Below, in pieces: positions 1 to 7,972 of a stretch of DNA of 52,679 bases. The stretch covers positions 1 through 52,679 of the forward strand of contig CACYPU010000016.1 of NCBI GenBank assembly GCA_902776365.1, in the 5' to 3' direction. Under the pieces are notes generated by a model. That model did not search any database and was not told the DNA's origin. It was given only the letters and a program-made list of their open reading frames with translations. A program made the translations under genes and the position numbers. Each line of letters starts with the position of its first letter. Within the stretch, counting starts at the first letter, position 1. This stretch comes from an uncultured Bacteroidota bacterium. Lineage in GTDB: Bacteria > Bacteroidota > Bacteroidia > Bacteroidales > P3.

Positions 1-231
1 AAGGTGGCCTACACCCACTTCAACTACATCTGCCCGCTGCCGAAGAACACCGGCGACATCCTGCGCAAGTACAAGAAGATTGTGGTCTGCGAGCTGAACA
101 ACGGTCAGTTCTGCGGCTACCTGCGCACCCAGTTCCCCGAGTGCCCCATGACCCAGTACAACAAGGTGATGGGCCTGCCCTTCGAGGTTGGCGAGCTGAA
201 AGCTGAGTTTAACAGATTGTTGGAGAAATAA
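1..231 (+). CDS. korA: 2-oxoacid:ferredoxin oxidoreductase alpha subunit (C-terminal end, partial)
   Basis: The reading frame is open from the first base, so only the last 77 codons are seen. The residues (HFNYICPLPKNTGDIL, then VVCELNNGQF, ending FNRLLEK) match the C-terminal domain of KorA-type alpha subunits, which pair with a beta subunit to oxidise 2-oxoglutarate or a related 2-oxoacid to its acyl-CoA with reduction of ferredoxin. The gene stops 12 bases before korB, as expected of a two-gene cytoplasmic complex made from one mRNA. The substrate (2-oxoglutarate or branched-chain oxoacid) cannot be fixed from this fragment. Confidence 0.85.
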   Translation, partial: KVAYTHFNYICPLPKNTGDILRKYKKIVVCELNNGQFCGYLRTQFPECPMTQYNKVMGLPFEVGELKAEFNRLLEK

Positions 232-243
232 AAAAGCATAGAT

Positions 244-1278
244 ATGGAAAAGCATTTTGTTCCCAAAGCGGATAAAGAATATACCAAGGCTGATTTCCAG
301 AGCGACCAGATGGTGAAGTGGTGCCCGGGTTGTGGCGACCACGCCATCCTCGCCGCCCTGCTGGCCACCTTCCCCAAGACGGGTTACAAGAAAGAGAACG
401 TCTGCATGGTCTCCGGTATCGGCTGCTCCAGCCGTATCCCGTACTATGTCGACACCTACGGATTCCACAGCATCCACGGCCGCGCCTGCGCCATCGCCAC
501 GGGTGTGAAGCTCGCCAACCCCGCCCTGAGCGTGTGGGTGAACATGGGCGACGGTGACTCCATGGCCATCGGCGGCAACCACCTCATCCATGCCGTGCGC
601 CGCAACCAGGATCTGAACATCACCATCTTCAACAACGAGATTTACGGCCTTACGAAGGGTCAGTACAGCCCGACGACCAAGTTCGGCCAGGTCACCAAGA
701 CCTCGCCCTACGGCACCATCGACTATCCCTTCAATCCCGGCGAGCTGGTGATGGGCGCCCAAGGAACCTTCTTCGCCCGCACGCTCGACTGCGTGCCGCA
801 GCTGAGCACCGAGTGCATGACCCGCGCCGCCCAGCATGACGGCTGCTCGGTCACCGAGGTGCTGCAGAACTGCGTCATCTTCAACGACAAGACGCATGCC
901 GCCATCACCGACCGCGCCGTCCGCGACGACCGCACCATCGTGCTGGAGCACGGCAAACCCATGCTCTTCGGCAAGAACAAGGAGAAAGGTCTGCGCTTCA
1001 ACGGCCGCCAGCTGGAGGTGGTCACCCTCGGCGAGAACGGCATCACGCTGGACGACATCATGGTGCACGACGAGACCACCGAGGATACCGGCATCCACAT
1101 GATGCTGGCCCACATGGGTCCTGCCTCGAATCTGCCCGTGGCCCTCGGTGTCATCCGCAACGTGAAGAAAGTCAGCTACACCCAACTCTACGAGGAGCAG
1201 ATGGACGAGCAGATGACCACCGGCAAATACAAATGCATGGACGACCTGCTCAACAGCGGCGACACGTGGGAGGTGTAA
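244..1278 (+). CDS. korB: 2-oxoacid:ferredoxin oxidoreductase beta subunit
   Basis: A full-length (344 aa) thiamine-diphosphate-binding beta subunit. CPGCGDH at residues 27-33 and GIGCSSR near 58 supply cysteines expected in this family, and the GDGDSMAIGGNH stretch near residue 100 is the Mg/ThDP-binding motif, followed by NNEIYGLTKGQ. With KorA it forms the cytoplasmic 2-oxoacid:ferredoxin oxidoreductase that works in the anaerobic TCA branch, making or using reduced ferredoxin. It is followed by a short heptamer array and a strong terminator, so korAB appears to end the transcript. ATG at 244 fits the family N-terminus. Confidence 0.93.
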   Translation: MEKHFVPKADKEYTKADFQSDQMVKWCPGCGDHAILAALLATFPKTGYKKENVCMVSGIGCSSRIPYYVDTYGFHSIHGRACAIATGVKLANPALSVWVNMGDGDSMAIGGNHLIHAVRRNQDLNITIFNNEIYGLTKGQYSPTTKFGQVTKTSPYGTIDYPFNPGELVMGAQGTFFARTLDCVPQLSTECMTRAAQHDGCSVTEVLQNCVIFNDKTHAAITDRAVRDDRTIVLEHGKPMLFGKNKEKGLRFNGRQLEVVTLGENGITLDDIMVHDETTEDTGIHMMLAHMGPASNLPVALGVIRNVKKVSYTQLYEEQMDEQMTTGKYKCMDDLLNSGDTWEV

Positions 1279-1280
1279 CA

Positions 1281-1305
1281 AATTAAGAATTAAGAATTAA
1301 GAATT
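1281..1305. repeat. heptamer array, unit AATTAAG
   Basis: Three and a half perfect copies of AATTAAG lie just after the korB stop. The same unit, with variants, recurs at 7431-7451, so it is a dispersed word and not a local accident. Confidence 0.85.
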
Positions 1306-1319
1306 ATTAATTTCCACCC

Positions 1320-1356
1320 ACAAGGGGCTGTCGTCAGACGGCCTCTTGTATTTTTT
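1320..1356 (+). terminator. intrinsic terminator of korAB
   Basis: ACAAGGGGC at 1320-1328 pairs with GCCTCTTGT at 1341-1349 (one G-T pair), and is followed directly by a T-rich tail to 1356. It lies 41 bases after the korB stop. Confidence 0.85.
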
Positions 1357-1389
1357 ATAATTTTTAATCTTTTATATTCAATTTTTTTG

Positions 1390-1397
1390 TATCTTTG
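1390..1397 (+). promoter_or_regulatory. Bacteroidota -7 box of the S8 protease gene
   Basis: TATCTTTG matches the Bacteroidota TAnnTTTG -7 element and ends 24 bases before the chosen ATG at 1422. A clear TTTG -33 box at the right spacing is not seen. The box covers the alternative upstream TTG start at 1395, which argues against that start. Confidence 0.6.
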
Positions 1398-1421
1398 CAT
1401 TTAATATATATATACCGACTG

Positions 1422-3563
1422 ATGAAAAAGATAGTGTTTACCCTCTTAGCAATGAGCATCTTAATGGGTGCTATGGCACAGAACAAGAAATGTGGCATCG
1501 ACACGAAGGCCTTGGTGGCGGAGCAGATAGCCGCTGGCGCGACGCGCATCGACATGCTAGCGAAAGTAGCGCCGGATTTCGACCGAGGCTATTTCGAGAA
1601 AGCGGGCGTTGTGTTCGGCGCACAGGCTGGACAAATCGTGACGATGAGCGTGCCGGTGGAGGCTTTGCCGCTGCTGGAGAGCACAAAGGGGGTGATACAA
1701 TACAGCATTTCGCATCCCATCGCGGCGCCGGAGTGCAACCAGGTGCGCTTTGACACGCGCACGGACAGCGTGCACCAAGGGCTGGGCGTCACCGACAACA
1801 TGCCCTACGACGGCGAGGGTGTGTATATCGGCATCACCGACTGGGGCTTCGACTATTCGCACCCCAACTATAATGCCGGCACGGGCAATATGCGTCTGGA
1901 GATGGCCTGGGACCATTTCAAACTTTCGGGCCCCACGCCTGCCGACAAGGGTTACGGGGAAGGGCTGAACTACGGCACGCTGACGACCGAGCGCCTGAGG
2001 CTTGCGGAGGGCGACACGTCGAACCTCTACGGCTACGGCACGCACGGCACGCATGTGGCGGGTATCGCCGCGGGGCGTGGCGTGGACGGCGACCAGATGG
2101 GGCAGGCTCCGGGAGCGAAGCTGCTCTTCTGCTCCTTCGGGCTTGGTGAGAAGCCGTGGATGGACGCTGTGGCATGGATGAAGCAGGTGGCGCAGGACAG
2201 CTCGCGCCGCCTGGTGATCAACAGCAGCTGGGGCATGTACTCCTTCAGCACCATCGACGGCACGTCGCTGCTGAGCCAGGCCATCAACGCCTGGGCCGAT
2301 GAGGGCGTGGTGTTCTGCACGAGCGGTGGCAACAACGGACGCACGTCGATACCGTTCCATATCAGCCGCACGTTCCGCAGCGACACGGTGGACACCCTAC
2401 GTACGGTGGTGGTGCGCGCCAGCGACATCTACAGCATCCACGAGACGGGCCAGGTGCTCATTATGTGGGGCGAAGAGGGGAAGGATTTCAGCGCCTGCGT
2501 GCGTCTGCGGAAGAACGACAGCGTGACCTGGAGCACCCCGATGTTCTCCACCGCCGAGGGCGACACCGTCATTTACGACAGCATAGTGCACGAGGGCGGG
2601 AGCACGGGCTACCGCGTGCTCGTCGAGCATGCCAACCCCTTCGACAACCGTCCCCACATCCAGATTGATATCGCCAAGAATGATTACCAGACGCACCTCC
2701 TTTTCACCGCCACCGAGGGCACCGTGCATGCCTGGAATGTGGCCAACAAGGAGAACCATGCGGGCAATGAGGGCTGCTCCTTTTCGGTGGGAGGACGCGA
2801 CGGTTTCACGGCCGGCGATGCGATGTACGGTGTCGGCGAACCTGCCTGCGCAGCGAAGTGTATCAGCGTGGCCGCCCACAACGCGGACCGCTACAGCAGC
2901 TCCACCAGCACCTATCGTCCCGGCAGGCTGGCAGACTTCAGCAGTGCCGGTCCACTGATCAACGGTGTGAACAAACCCGAGATTTCGGCTCCGGGAGTGG
3001 ACATCGTGTCCTCCATCAGCTACTGGTCGGACCAAGCCTATACTACCTACCTCTACAAGTATATCACCGACAGGAAATACATCTGGTCTGCGATGAGCGG
3101 CACCTCGATGTCGAGTCCCGCGGTGACGGGGGTGGTGGCCCTGATGCTGCAGGCCAACCCGAGCCTGAGCGTGGACGAGATTCGCGAGATTATCTTCACC
3201 ACCGCCCGCAACGACAGCATCACGGGACCACTCGTGGCGAACGACAGCATGGATGTCCACTGGGGCTGGGGTAAGATTGACGCCCTCCGAGCGGTGAACG
3301 AATGTGTGCGCCGCGTGAGCGTCAACGAGGTTGAGGACCTCCGCACCCCGCTGAAAGTCTACCCCAATCCCGCCACGGGCATGGTTACCATCCACACGGG
3401 CTGCGGCGAACAGCAGACCCTCACGGTCTACACCATCGACGGCCGCCTCGTGCGCCAGATGCCTGTCAGCATCGAGACCACACTCGACGTCAGTTCCTGG
3501 GATATGGGCATCTATATCCTTCGTGTCGGCAGCAGAACAGAGAAGTTAATAGTTAATAGATAA
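1422..3563 (+). CDS. secreted subtilisin-like (S8) protease with T9SS sorting domain
   Basis: 713 aa. A signal peptide (residues 1-20, ending AMAQ) is followed by an S8 peptidase domain: Asp140 (ITDWG), His208 (in GTHGTHVAG), oxyanion Asn304 (SGGNNG) and Ser562 (GTSMSSPA). About 130 residues between the Asn and Ser motifs form an insert typical of Bacteroidota S8 enzymes. The C-terminus starts KVYPNPATG near 645 and ends in KLIVNR, a type A T9SS sorting domain, so the protein should cross the outer membrane and be released or anchored at the surface. ATG 1422 is preferred to TTG 1395 because it begins the signal peptide and the TTG lies in the -7 box. The final codons and stop are part of a heptamer array. 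Substrate unknown. Confidence 0.9.
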   Translation: MKKIVFTLLAMSILMGAMAQNKKCGIDTKALVAEQIAAGATRIDMLAKVAPDFDRGYFEKAGVVFGAQAGQIVTMSVPVEALPLLESTKGVIQYSISHPIAAPECNQVRFDTRTDSVHQGLGVTDNMPYDGEGVYIGITDWGFDYSHPNYNAGTGNMRLEMAWDHFKLSGPTPADKGYGEGLNYGTLTTERLRLAEGDTSNLYGYGTHGTHVAGIAAGRGVDGDQMGQAPGAKLLFCSFGLGEKPWMDAVAWMKQVAQDSSRRLVINSSWGMYSFSTIDGTSLLSQAINAWADEGVVFCTSGGNNGRTSIPFHISRTFRSDTVDTLRTVVVRASDIYSIHETGQVLIMWGEEGKDFSACVRLRKNDSVTWSTPMFSTAEGDTVIYDSIVHEGGSTGYRVLVEHANPFDNRPHIQIDIAKNDYQTHLLFTATEGTVHAWNVANKENHAGNEGCSFSVGGRDGFTAGDAMYGVGEPACAAKCISVAAHNADRYSSSTSTYRPGRLADFSSAGPLINGVNKPEISAPGVDIVSSISYWSDQAYTTYLYKYITDRKYIWSAMSGTSMSSPAVTGVVALMLQANPSLSVDEIREIIFTTARNDSITGPLVANDSMDVHWGWGKIDALRAVNECVRRVSVNEVEDLRTPLKVYPNPATGMVTIHTGCGEQQTLTVYTIDGRLVRQMPVSIETTLDVSSWDMGIYILRVGSRTEKLIVNR

Positions 3564-3577
3564 TAGATAATAGTTAG
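3544..3577. repeat. heptamer array AGTTAAT/AGATAAT spanning a gene end
   Basis: Units AGTTAAT, AGTTAAT, AGATAAT, AGATAAT, then AGTTAG. The array encodes the last residues (LIVNR) and the stop of the S8 protease and ends at the ATG of the next gene. Consensus AGnTAAT is shared with arrays at 5170, 12778, 18971 and 42143. Confidence 0.9.
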
Positions 3578-4582
3578 ATGCTGAAGCTGTTCGAGAGAAA
3601 CACGGTGTTCCAGATTGTCGTCATCCTCGTGGTGACGACGCTCCTCTGGTTGCCCCATCTCGCAGCTCCCCAGCCGATGACAGAGCCCAGTGCCTTCGCG
3701 CCACTCTACGGCCTCCTCTACAGCCTCTCGCTGTCGCCGCTGGCAGCTGTGATTATCGCCATCGTGCTGGTGATTGTGGGAGGCATCCTCCTCAACCTGA
3801 TGCTCGCCAACGCCGGCCTCGTCTCGCAGAACAGCCTCCTTCCCACCTTCTTCTACATCCTCTTTATGAGCGCCACCGCCGACACCCTCTCCCCCACCCT
3901 CATCGTCGGCATAGTGGCCATCGCCTTTGTCAATATGCTGCTCATCCACAGCACCCTGCTCACCATCCCCTCCAGCAAAATCTTCGGAGCCACCGCTCTC
4001 ATAGGCATCTGCTCGCTCTTCTACCTTCCCTCCCTGATGTTTCTCATCGCCTACCTGCTGGTGGCCATCAGCTATCGCCTCTATGGCTGGCGCGACTGGA
4101 TGGTCCTCCTGCTGGGTCTCCTTGCGCCCTATGTGTTGCTGTGGATAATACTCTATATGAACGGCACCCTAGCAGAAAGCTTCCCGGCAATGGCCGCCGT
4201 CCTCACCCCTCCCCATCTTTCGACTGTCAATTTCCAATTCTCACTTTCCCTTGTTGCCAACGCCATCCTTCTGCTGGTCTTCCTCGTGTCACTCTTCGTC
4301 CACTGGCGTCGTTTCGGCGAGAGAACCACCCACTGGCAGAAGAACGCCACCGCCGTGGTGATGCCCACCGTTGCTGCCTTGGGGCTGCTACTCTACAATC
4401 CCACGCTCCCTGTCAACCTCCAGTTCCTGGCCATTCCCTTTGCCTTCTGCGCCACCGTCCGTTTCACCCTCAACACACAACATTCCTCTTTCAGCGCCCG
4501 TCATTCCTTCCGCCACCAGTGGAGGAGCCACCTCAAAGACCTGCTTTTCGTCATTGTCATTGTTGCCGCCATAGTATGCTAG
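3578..4582 (+). CDS. polytopic inner-membrane protein, function unknown
   Basis: 334 aa, almost wholly hydrophobic, with about eight to ten predicted membrane segments (for example [13 protein letters not shown] near 12-24 and [17 protein letters not shown] near 67-83). It resembles the DUF6427-like membrane proteins found next to housekeeping genes in Bacteroidota, but I cannot prove that membership by eye. It overlaps rnhB by 7 bases, so the two are probably translationally coupled. The start directly follows a heptamer array. No catalytic motif is seen. Confidence 0.75.
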   Translation: MLKLFERNTVFQIVVILVVTTLLWLPHLAAPQPMTEPSAFAPLYGLLYSLSLSPLAAVIIAIVLVIVGGILLNLMLANAGLVSQNSLLPTFFYILFMSATADTLSPTLIVGIVAIAFVNMLLIHSTLLTIPSSKIFGATALIGICSLFYLPSLMFLIAYLLVAISYRLYGWRDWMVLLLGLLAPYVLLWIILYMNGTLAESFPAMAAVLTPPHLSTVNFQFSLSLVANAILLLVFLVSLFVHWRRFGERTTHWQKNATAVVMPTVAALGLLLYNPTLPVNLQFLAIPFAFCATVRFTLNTQHSSFSARHSFRHQWRSHLKDLLFVIVIVAAIVC

Positions 4583-5175
4583 AACCCTGGAAAATAAAAG
4601 GCCGCTGCGAAGCGGGATGCGACGAGGCCGGACGCGGCCCCTTGGCGGGACCTGTCGTCGCCGCCGCCGTCATCCTGCCCCACGACTACCGCAACAGCCT
4701 CCTCAACGACTCCAAGCAACTCAGCGAGCGGCAACGCGACACCCTGCGCACCGAAATCGAGCGCGAAGCCGCCGCCTGGGCCGTCGCCGTCGTCGAGCCC
4801 GAGGAAATCGACCGTCTCAATATCCTCCACGCCTCCACTCACGCCATGTGTATGGCGGTGAAACAGCTCTCGCTGAAGCCCGACTTCCTACTCATCGACG
4901 GCAACCGCTTCTACAACGAGACCGATATACCCTACGAGTGCATCGTCAAAGGCGATGCCAAATACATGTCCATCGCCGCCGCCAGCATCCTCGCCAAGAC
5001 TCATCGCGACGAGCTGATGGTGCGACTCCACAACGAATACCCTCTCTACGGCTGGGACCGCAACAAAGGCTACCCCACGCTGGAACACTTCAACGCCATC
5101 GAACAATACGGCCCCACGCCCTACCACCGCCGCTCCTTCAACCTCTACCGACAACACACGCTCTTTGAGAGTTAA
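4576..5175 (+). CDS. rnhB: ribonuclease HII
   Basis: 199 aa, the usual family length. [13 protein letters not shown] holds the acidic pair Asp16-Glu17, LLNDSKQLS follows at 43-50, and Asp108 (LLIDGN) completes the catalytic acidic residues. The [17 protein letters not shown] segment is the conserved RNase HII signature. The enzyme cuts the RNA strand of RNA-DNA hybrids at single embedded ribonucleotides, in the cytoplasm. The ATG at 4576 overlaps the end of the upstream membrane protein gene, which fixes the start; longer forms in this frame are not supported. The stop lies in a heptamer array. Confidence 0.94.
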   Translation: MLEPWKIKGRCEAGCDEAGRGPLAGPVVAAAVILPHDYRNSLLNDSKQLSERQRDTLRTEIEREAAAWAVAVVEPEEIDRLNILHASTHAMCMAVKQLSLKPDFLLIDGNRFYNETDIPYECIVKGDAKYMSIAAASILAKTHRDELMVRLHNEYPLYGWDRNKGYPTLEHFNAIEQYGPTPYHRRSFNLYRQHTLFES

Positions 5176-5204
5176 TAGATAATAGTTTATAGATAATAGT
5201 TATG
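5170..5204. repeat. heptamer array AGnTAAT supplying stop and start codons
   Basis: Five heptamers: AGTTAAT, AGATAAT, AGTTTAT, AGATAAT, AGTTATG. The rnhB stop (TAA) is in the first unit and the ATG of the next gene (5202-5204) is the end of the last unit. Confidence 0.92.
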
Positions 5205-5741
5205 CTGGAATTCATTAAAAACTTCAGACGTAAGAAAATCATCCGCGCCCTCAAGGCCGCCCCGCGCGACAAACGCATCGACAACATCCAAGAGGTGCGC
5301 TCCATCGGTGTCATCTGCCAGCTCGACACTGAGCAGAACTGGAACATCCTCTACCACTTCGCCAAAGTGATGGAGAACCAGGGCAAGAAAGTACACCTCA
5401 TCGCCCTCCAGGACCAGGACATCAACTTCGTCGTCACCCACCAATCCACTTCCATCTGCCGCTCCAAGACCGACATCAACTTCTGGGGACTCCCCTCCAA
5501 CAGCTCCATCGAGGACTTCACCTCCCGTTCCTACGACCTCCTCATCGATACCATCGGCGACGAGAACTTCTTCTCCCAGTACATAGCGCTGCGCACCACC
5601 GCCAGCCTCAAAATTGTCTACGCCACCCCCACCGAGGACCCCACCGAGGTCTTCGACCTCATCATCCGCGGCGACGGACACGTAGAGCTCAAGAGCTTCT
5701 TCAACAACATCATCGAATATTTAGGAATGATAAAGAAATAA
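5202..5741 (+). CDS. DUF6913-like Bacteroidota protein
   Basis: 179 aa, soluble, no signal peptide, beginning MLEFIKNFRRKKIIRAL. The layout (basic helix, IGVICQLDTEQNW, INFWGLPSN, YDLLIDTI) fits the small Bacteroidota family DUF6913, often found upstream of dapA as here. No known catalytic motif is seen and no function is established. The start codon is embedded in the last unit of a heptamer array, so translation signals are partly repeat-derived. Confidence 0.75.
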   Translation: MLEFIKNFRRKKIIRALKAAPRDKRIDNIQEVRSIGVICQLDTEQNWNILYHFAKVMENQGKKVHLIALQDQDINFVVTHQSTSICRSKTDINFWGLPSNSSIEDFTSRSYDLLIDTIGDENFFSQYIALRTTASLKIVYATPTEDPTEVFDLIIRGDGHVELKSFFNNIIEYLGMIKK

Positions 5742-5850
5742 TTAAAGTTAAAAAGGTTAAAAAGGGTCGCTTCGCTTGAAAGGTTAAAAAAGTGACAGTC
5801 CGAAAACCCCTGACCTTTTAAACCCTTTAAACCTTTAAAACCTCTTAAAC
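5742..5850. repeat. bipartite repeat element, inverted AGGTTAAAA-type units
   Basis: The spacer before dapA is made of short units related to AAAGGTTAAAAA (5742-5791), a unique core (about 5792-5813) and then units in the opposite sense (CCTTTTAAA, CCCTTTAAA, CCTTTAAAA, CCTCTTAAA; 5814-5850). The two halves can pair. No ORF or clear terminator lies here. Confidence 0.75.
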
Positions 5851-5859
5851 ATAAAATAG

Positions 5860-6750
5860 ATGAAACAACCTCTTTTCACCGGCACGGGAGTGGCCCTCAT
5901 CACTCCTTTTCGTAAACAACAGGAAACCGTCGACTTCACCAAACTCGAGCACCTCATCGAGTATATCGTCACATCGGGTGTAGATTATATTGTGGCCCTC
6001 GGCACCACCTCCGAAGCCGCCACCATGACCCCCAGCGAACGTTCCGCCGTGCAGGAATTCATCGTCGAGACCGTCAACGGCCGCTGCCCCATTATGCTGG
6101 GCCTCGGCGGCAACAACACCCTCGACGTCACCGACACCATCAACCGCACCAACTTCGACGGCATCAGCGGCATCCTCTCCGTCGCCCCCTACTACAACAA
6201 GCCCAACCAGCGCGGCCTTCAGCAGCACTTCCACAGCATCGCCGAAGCCTCGCCCGTGCCCGTCATCATCTACAACGTTCCGGGCCGCACCGGCGTCAAC
6301 ATCGCCGCCGAAACCACGCTGACCCTCGCCAACGAATGTCCCAACATCATCGGTATCAAAGAAGCCTCGGGCAATATGCAACAGGTCATGGAGATCCTGC
6401 GCCGCCGTCCCGCGGGATTCCGCGTCATCTCCGGCGACGACGCCCTCACCTGCCCCATGATAGCCATGGGCGCCGACGGCGTCATCTCCGTCATCGCCAA
6501 CGCCCTCCCCAAGGAGACCTCCGACATGGTGCGCTTCGCCCTCAAAGGCGACCTCAAAAAAGCCCTCCCGCTGCACTACCGCCTGCTGCCCCTGATGAAC
6601 GCCATCTTCGAGGAAGGCAACCCCACGGGTGTCAAATCACTCCTCGAGACCGAAGGCCTCATCACCAACATCCTGCGCCTGCCGCTCGTCAAAGCCTCCA
6701 AGCAACTCACCAACAAACTCGCCACGCTCTACAATGAATTTAGAGGATAA
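5860..6750 (+). CDS. dapA: 4-hydroxy-tetrahydrodipicolinate synthase
   Basis: 296 aa, normal for DapA. Thr49-Thr50 (LGTTSE), YYNKPNQRG at 111-119, Tyr138 (IIYNVPGRTG) and the Schiff-base Lys167 (GIKEASG) are the known active-site features. It condenses pyruvate with aspartate semialdehyde, the first committed step of lysine and meso-diaminopimelate synthesis, in the cytoplasm. The end overlaps the next gene by 17 bases. The usual GTTGE is GTTSE here, a mild and probably harmless change. Confidence 0.95.
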   Translation: MKQPLFTGTGVALITPFRKQQETVDFTKLEHLIEYIVTSGVDYIVALGTTSEAATMTPSERSAVQEFIVETVNGRCPIMLGLGGNNTLDVTDTINRTNFDGISGILSVAPYYNKPNQRGLQQHFHSIAEASPVPVIIYNVPGRTGVNIAAETTLTLANECPNIIGIKEASGNMQQVMEILRRRPAGFRVISGDDALTCPMIAMGADGVISVIANALPKETSDMVRFALKGDLKKALPLHYRLLPLMNAIFEEGNPTGVKSLLETEGLITNILRLPLVKASKQLTNKLATLYNEFRG

Positions 6751-7429
6751 CCTCAACGCTGTGCGCCAAGAATTCCTGTCGCGCATGACGCGCGGCAACG
6801 GAGCCCTCCTCCGCGAGGTCGAAGCCTTCGTCACCTCGCGGCCGGGCAAGATGCTGCGTCCGCAGCTCACCCTCCTCGCCGCCGACACCCTCGGCCAGGC
6901 TTCCTCGCGCCGCACCCTCCTCCTCGCCACCGCCGTCGAGATGCTCCACAACGCCTCTCTCCTCCACGACGACATCATCGACCATTCCGACACCCGCCGC
7001 GGACAGCCCTCTGTCAACGCCCGCTGGAACAACTCCGTGGCCGTCCTCGTCGGCGACTTCCTCCTGGCGCAAGTCATGCGTATCCTCCACGAAGTGGACG
7101 AACCCGACACCACACAGCGCGTCTACCAAACCGTCGAAGCGATGGTCGAAGCCGAACTTCTGGCCCAAGAAGAACTACCCACTACCCACTACTCACTACC
7201 CACTTACCTGAAAATCATCGACGGCAAGACCGCCCATCTCTTCGCCACCGCCTGCGCCCTCGGCAACCCCGAGTACGAGGAATTCGGCCTCCACTACGGA
7301 CGTCTCTTCCAGCTCCAGGACGACATCGCCGACGGCGAAGCCAACGAGCACACCGACGCCCTCGTCGAGCAGGAAAAAAACATCCTCCGTGCAATAAAAC
7401 CCTCCTTGACGATACCTAATCTTAAATAA
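6734..7429 (+). CDS. short polyprenyl diphosphate synthase homologue with heptad insertion
   Basis: 231 aa, starting MNLEDNLNAVRQEF inside the end of dapA. The first aspartate-rich motif is intact (LLHDDIIDHSD; Asp79, 80, 83) and a second is present (LQDDIAD; Asp196, 197, 200), as is DGKTAHLF at 163-170. Such enzymes chain isopentenyl units for quinone or undecaprenyl carriers. Two oddities: residues 148-158 (LPTTHYSLPTY) are encoded by a CTACCCA heptamer array at a site where relatives have a short loop; and only 31 residues follow the second motif, whereas members are usually near 320 aa. The missing C-terminal helices leave activity uncertain. Confidence 0.82.
   Translation: MNLEDNLNAVRQEFLSRMTRGNGALLREVEAFVTSRPGKMLRPQLTLLAADTLGQASSRRTLLLATAVEMLHNASLLHDDIIDHSDTRRGQPSVNARWNNSVAVLVGDFLLAQVMRILHEVDEPDTTQRVYQTVEAMVEAELLAQEELPTTHYSLPTYLKIIDGKTAHLFATACALGNPEYEEFGLHYGRLFQLQDDIADGEANEHTDALVEQEKNILRAIKPSLTIPNLK
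7175..7202 (+). repeat. in-frame heptamer array CTACCCA in the polyprenyl synthase gene
   Basis: Four units (CTACCCA, CTACCCA, CTACTCA, CTACCCA) encode PTTHYSLPT-type peptide just before the conserved YLKIIDGKTA segment. The same unit occurs inverted at 32202 and in the bipartite elements at 37688 and 39045. Confidence 0.92.
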
Positions 7430-7430
7430 G

Positions 7431-7452
7431 AATTAAGAGTTAAGAATTAAGA
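7431..7452. repeat. heptamer array AATTAAG/AGTTAAG
   Basis: Three units directly after the polyprenyl synthase stop and ending about 10 bases before the TlpA start. Same word family as 1281-1305. Confidence 0.85.
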
Positions 7453-7462
7453 AATCAATACC

Positions 7463-7972
7463 ATGAAAAAAATCCTTTTGGCAGTATTGCTGCTTTCACC
7501 TTTCACCTTTCACCTTTCACCTTTGATGGCTCAAAACGCCAAATTTCCTGAGAACATCACCCTGAAGGACATCAACGGCCAGAGCGTCCAGTCCTCCGTC
7601 ATCCAGAACGACGGCAAACCCGTCATCATCTCCTTCTGGGCCACCTGGTGCAAGCCCTGCAACCTCGAGCTCAACAACATCAAGGAAGTCTACGAAGAAT
7701 GGCAGGAAGAGACTGGCGTGAAGATTGTCGCCATCTCCATCGACGATGCCCGCAGCGCGGCCCGTGTAAAACCCCACGCCGAAGGCAACGACTGGCCCTA
7801 CGAGATCTACCTCGACCAGAACTCCGACCTCAAACGCGCCATGGGCGTGGTCAACGTGCCCCATACCTTCATCCTCAACGGCGAAGGTGAAATCGTATGG
7901 CAGCACACCGGCTATCAGGTCGGCGGCGAAGAGGAAGTCATCGAGAAGGTCCGCGAGCTGCTGGGAAACTGA
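7463..7972 (+). CDS. TlpA-like periplasmic thioredoxin
   Basis: 169 aa. A signal peptide (1-23, ending LMAQ) leads to a thioredoxin fold with FWATWCKPC (Cys63, Cys66) and the cis-Pro loop NVPHTFILNG near 133. Proteins of this group reduce periplasmic disulfides, for example in cytochrome c maturation or in redox defence; which one cannot be told here. The hydrophobic core of the signal peptide (LSPFTFHLSP) is encoded by four TTTCACC heptamers. The gene converges on a DUF6266 gene whose open frame runs back into the last 58 bases. Confidence 0.9.
   Translation: MKKILLAVLLLSPFTFHLSPLMAQNAKFPENITLKDINGQSVQSSVIQNDGKPVIISFWATWCKPCNLELNNIKEVYEEWQEETGVKIVAISIDDARSAARVKPHAEGNDWPYEIYLDQNSDLKRAMGVVNVPHTFILNGEGEIVWQHTGYQVGGEEEVIEKVRELLGN
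7494..7521 (+). repeat. heptamer array TTTCACC forming a signal-peptide core
   Basis: Four perfect TTTCACC copies within the first 20 codons of the TlpA-like gene. Read in this frame they give the repeating peptide SPFTFHL. Confidence 0.93.

Noticed and set aside
1395-1421. Upstream TTG start of the S8 protease
   Set aside because: The TTG is part of the TATCTTTG -7 box, and the added residues would precede a normal signal peptide.
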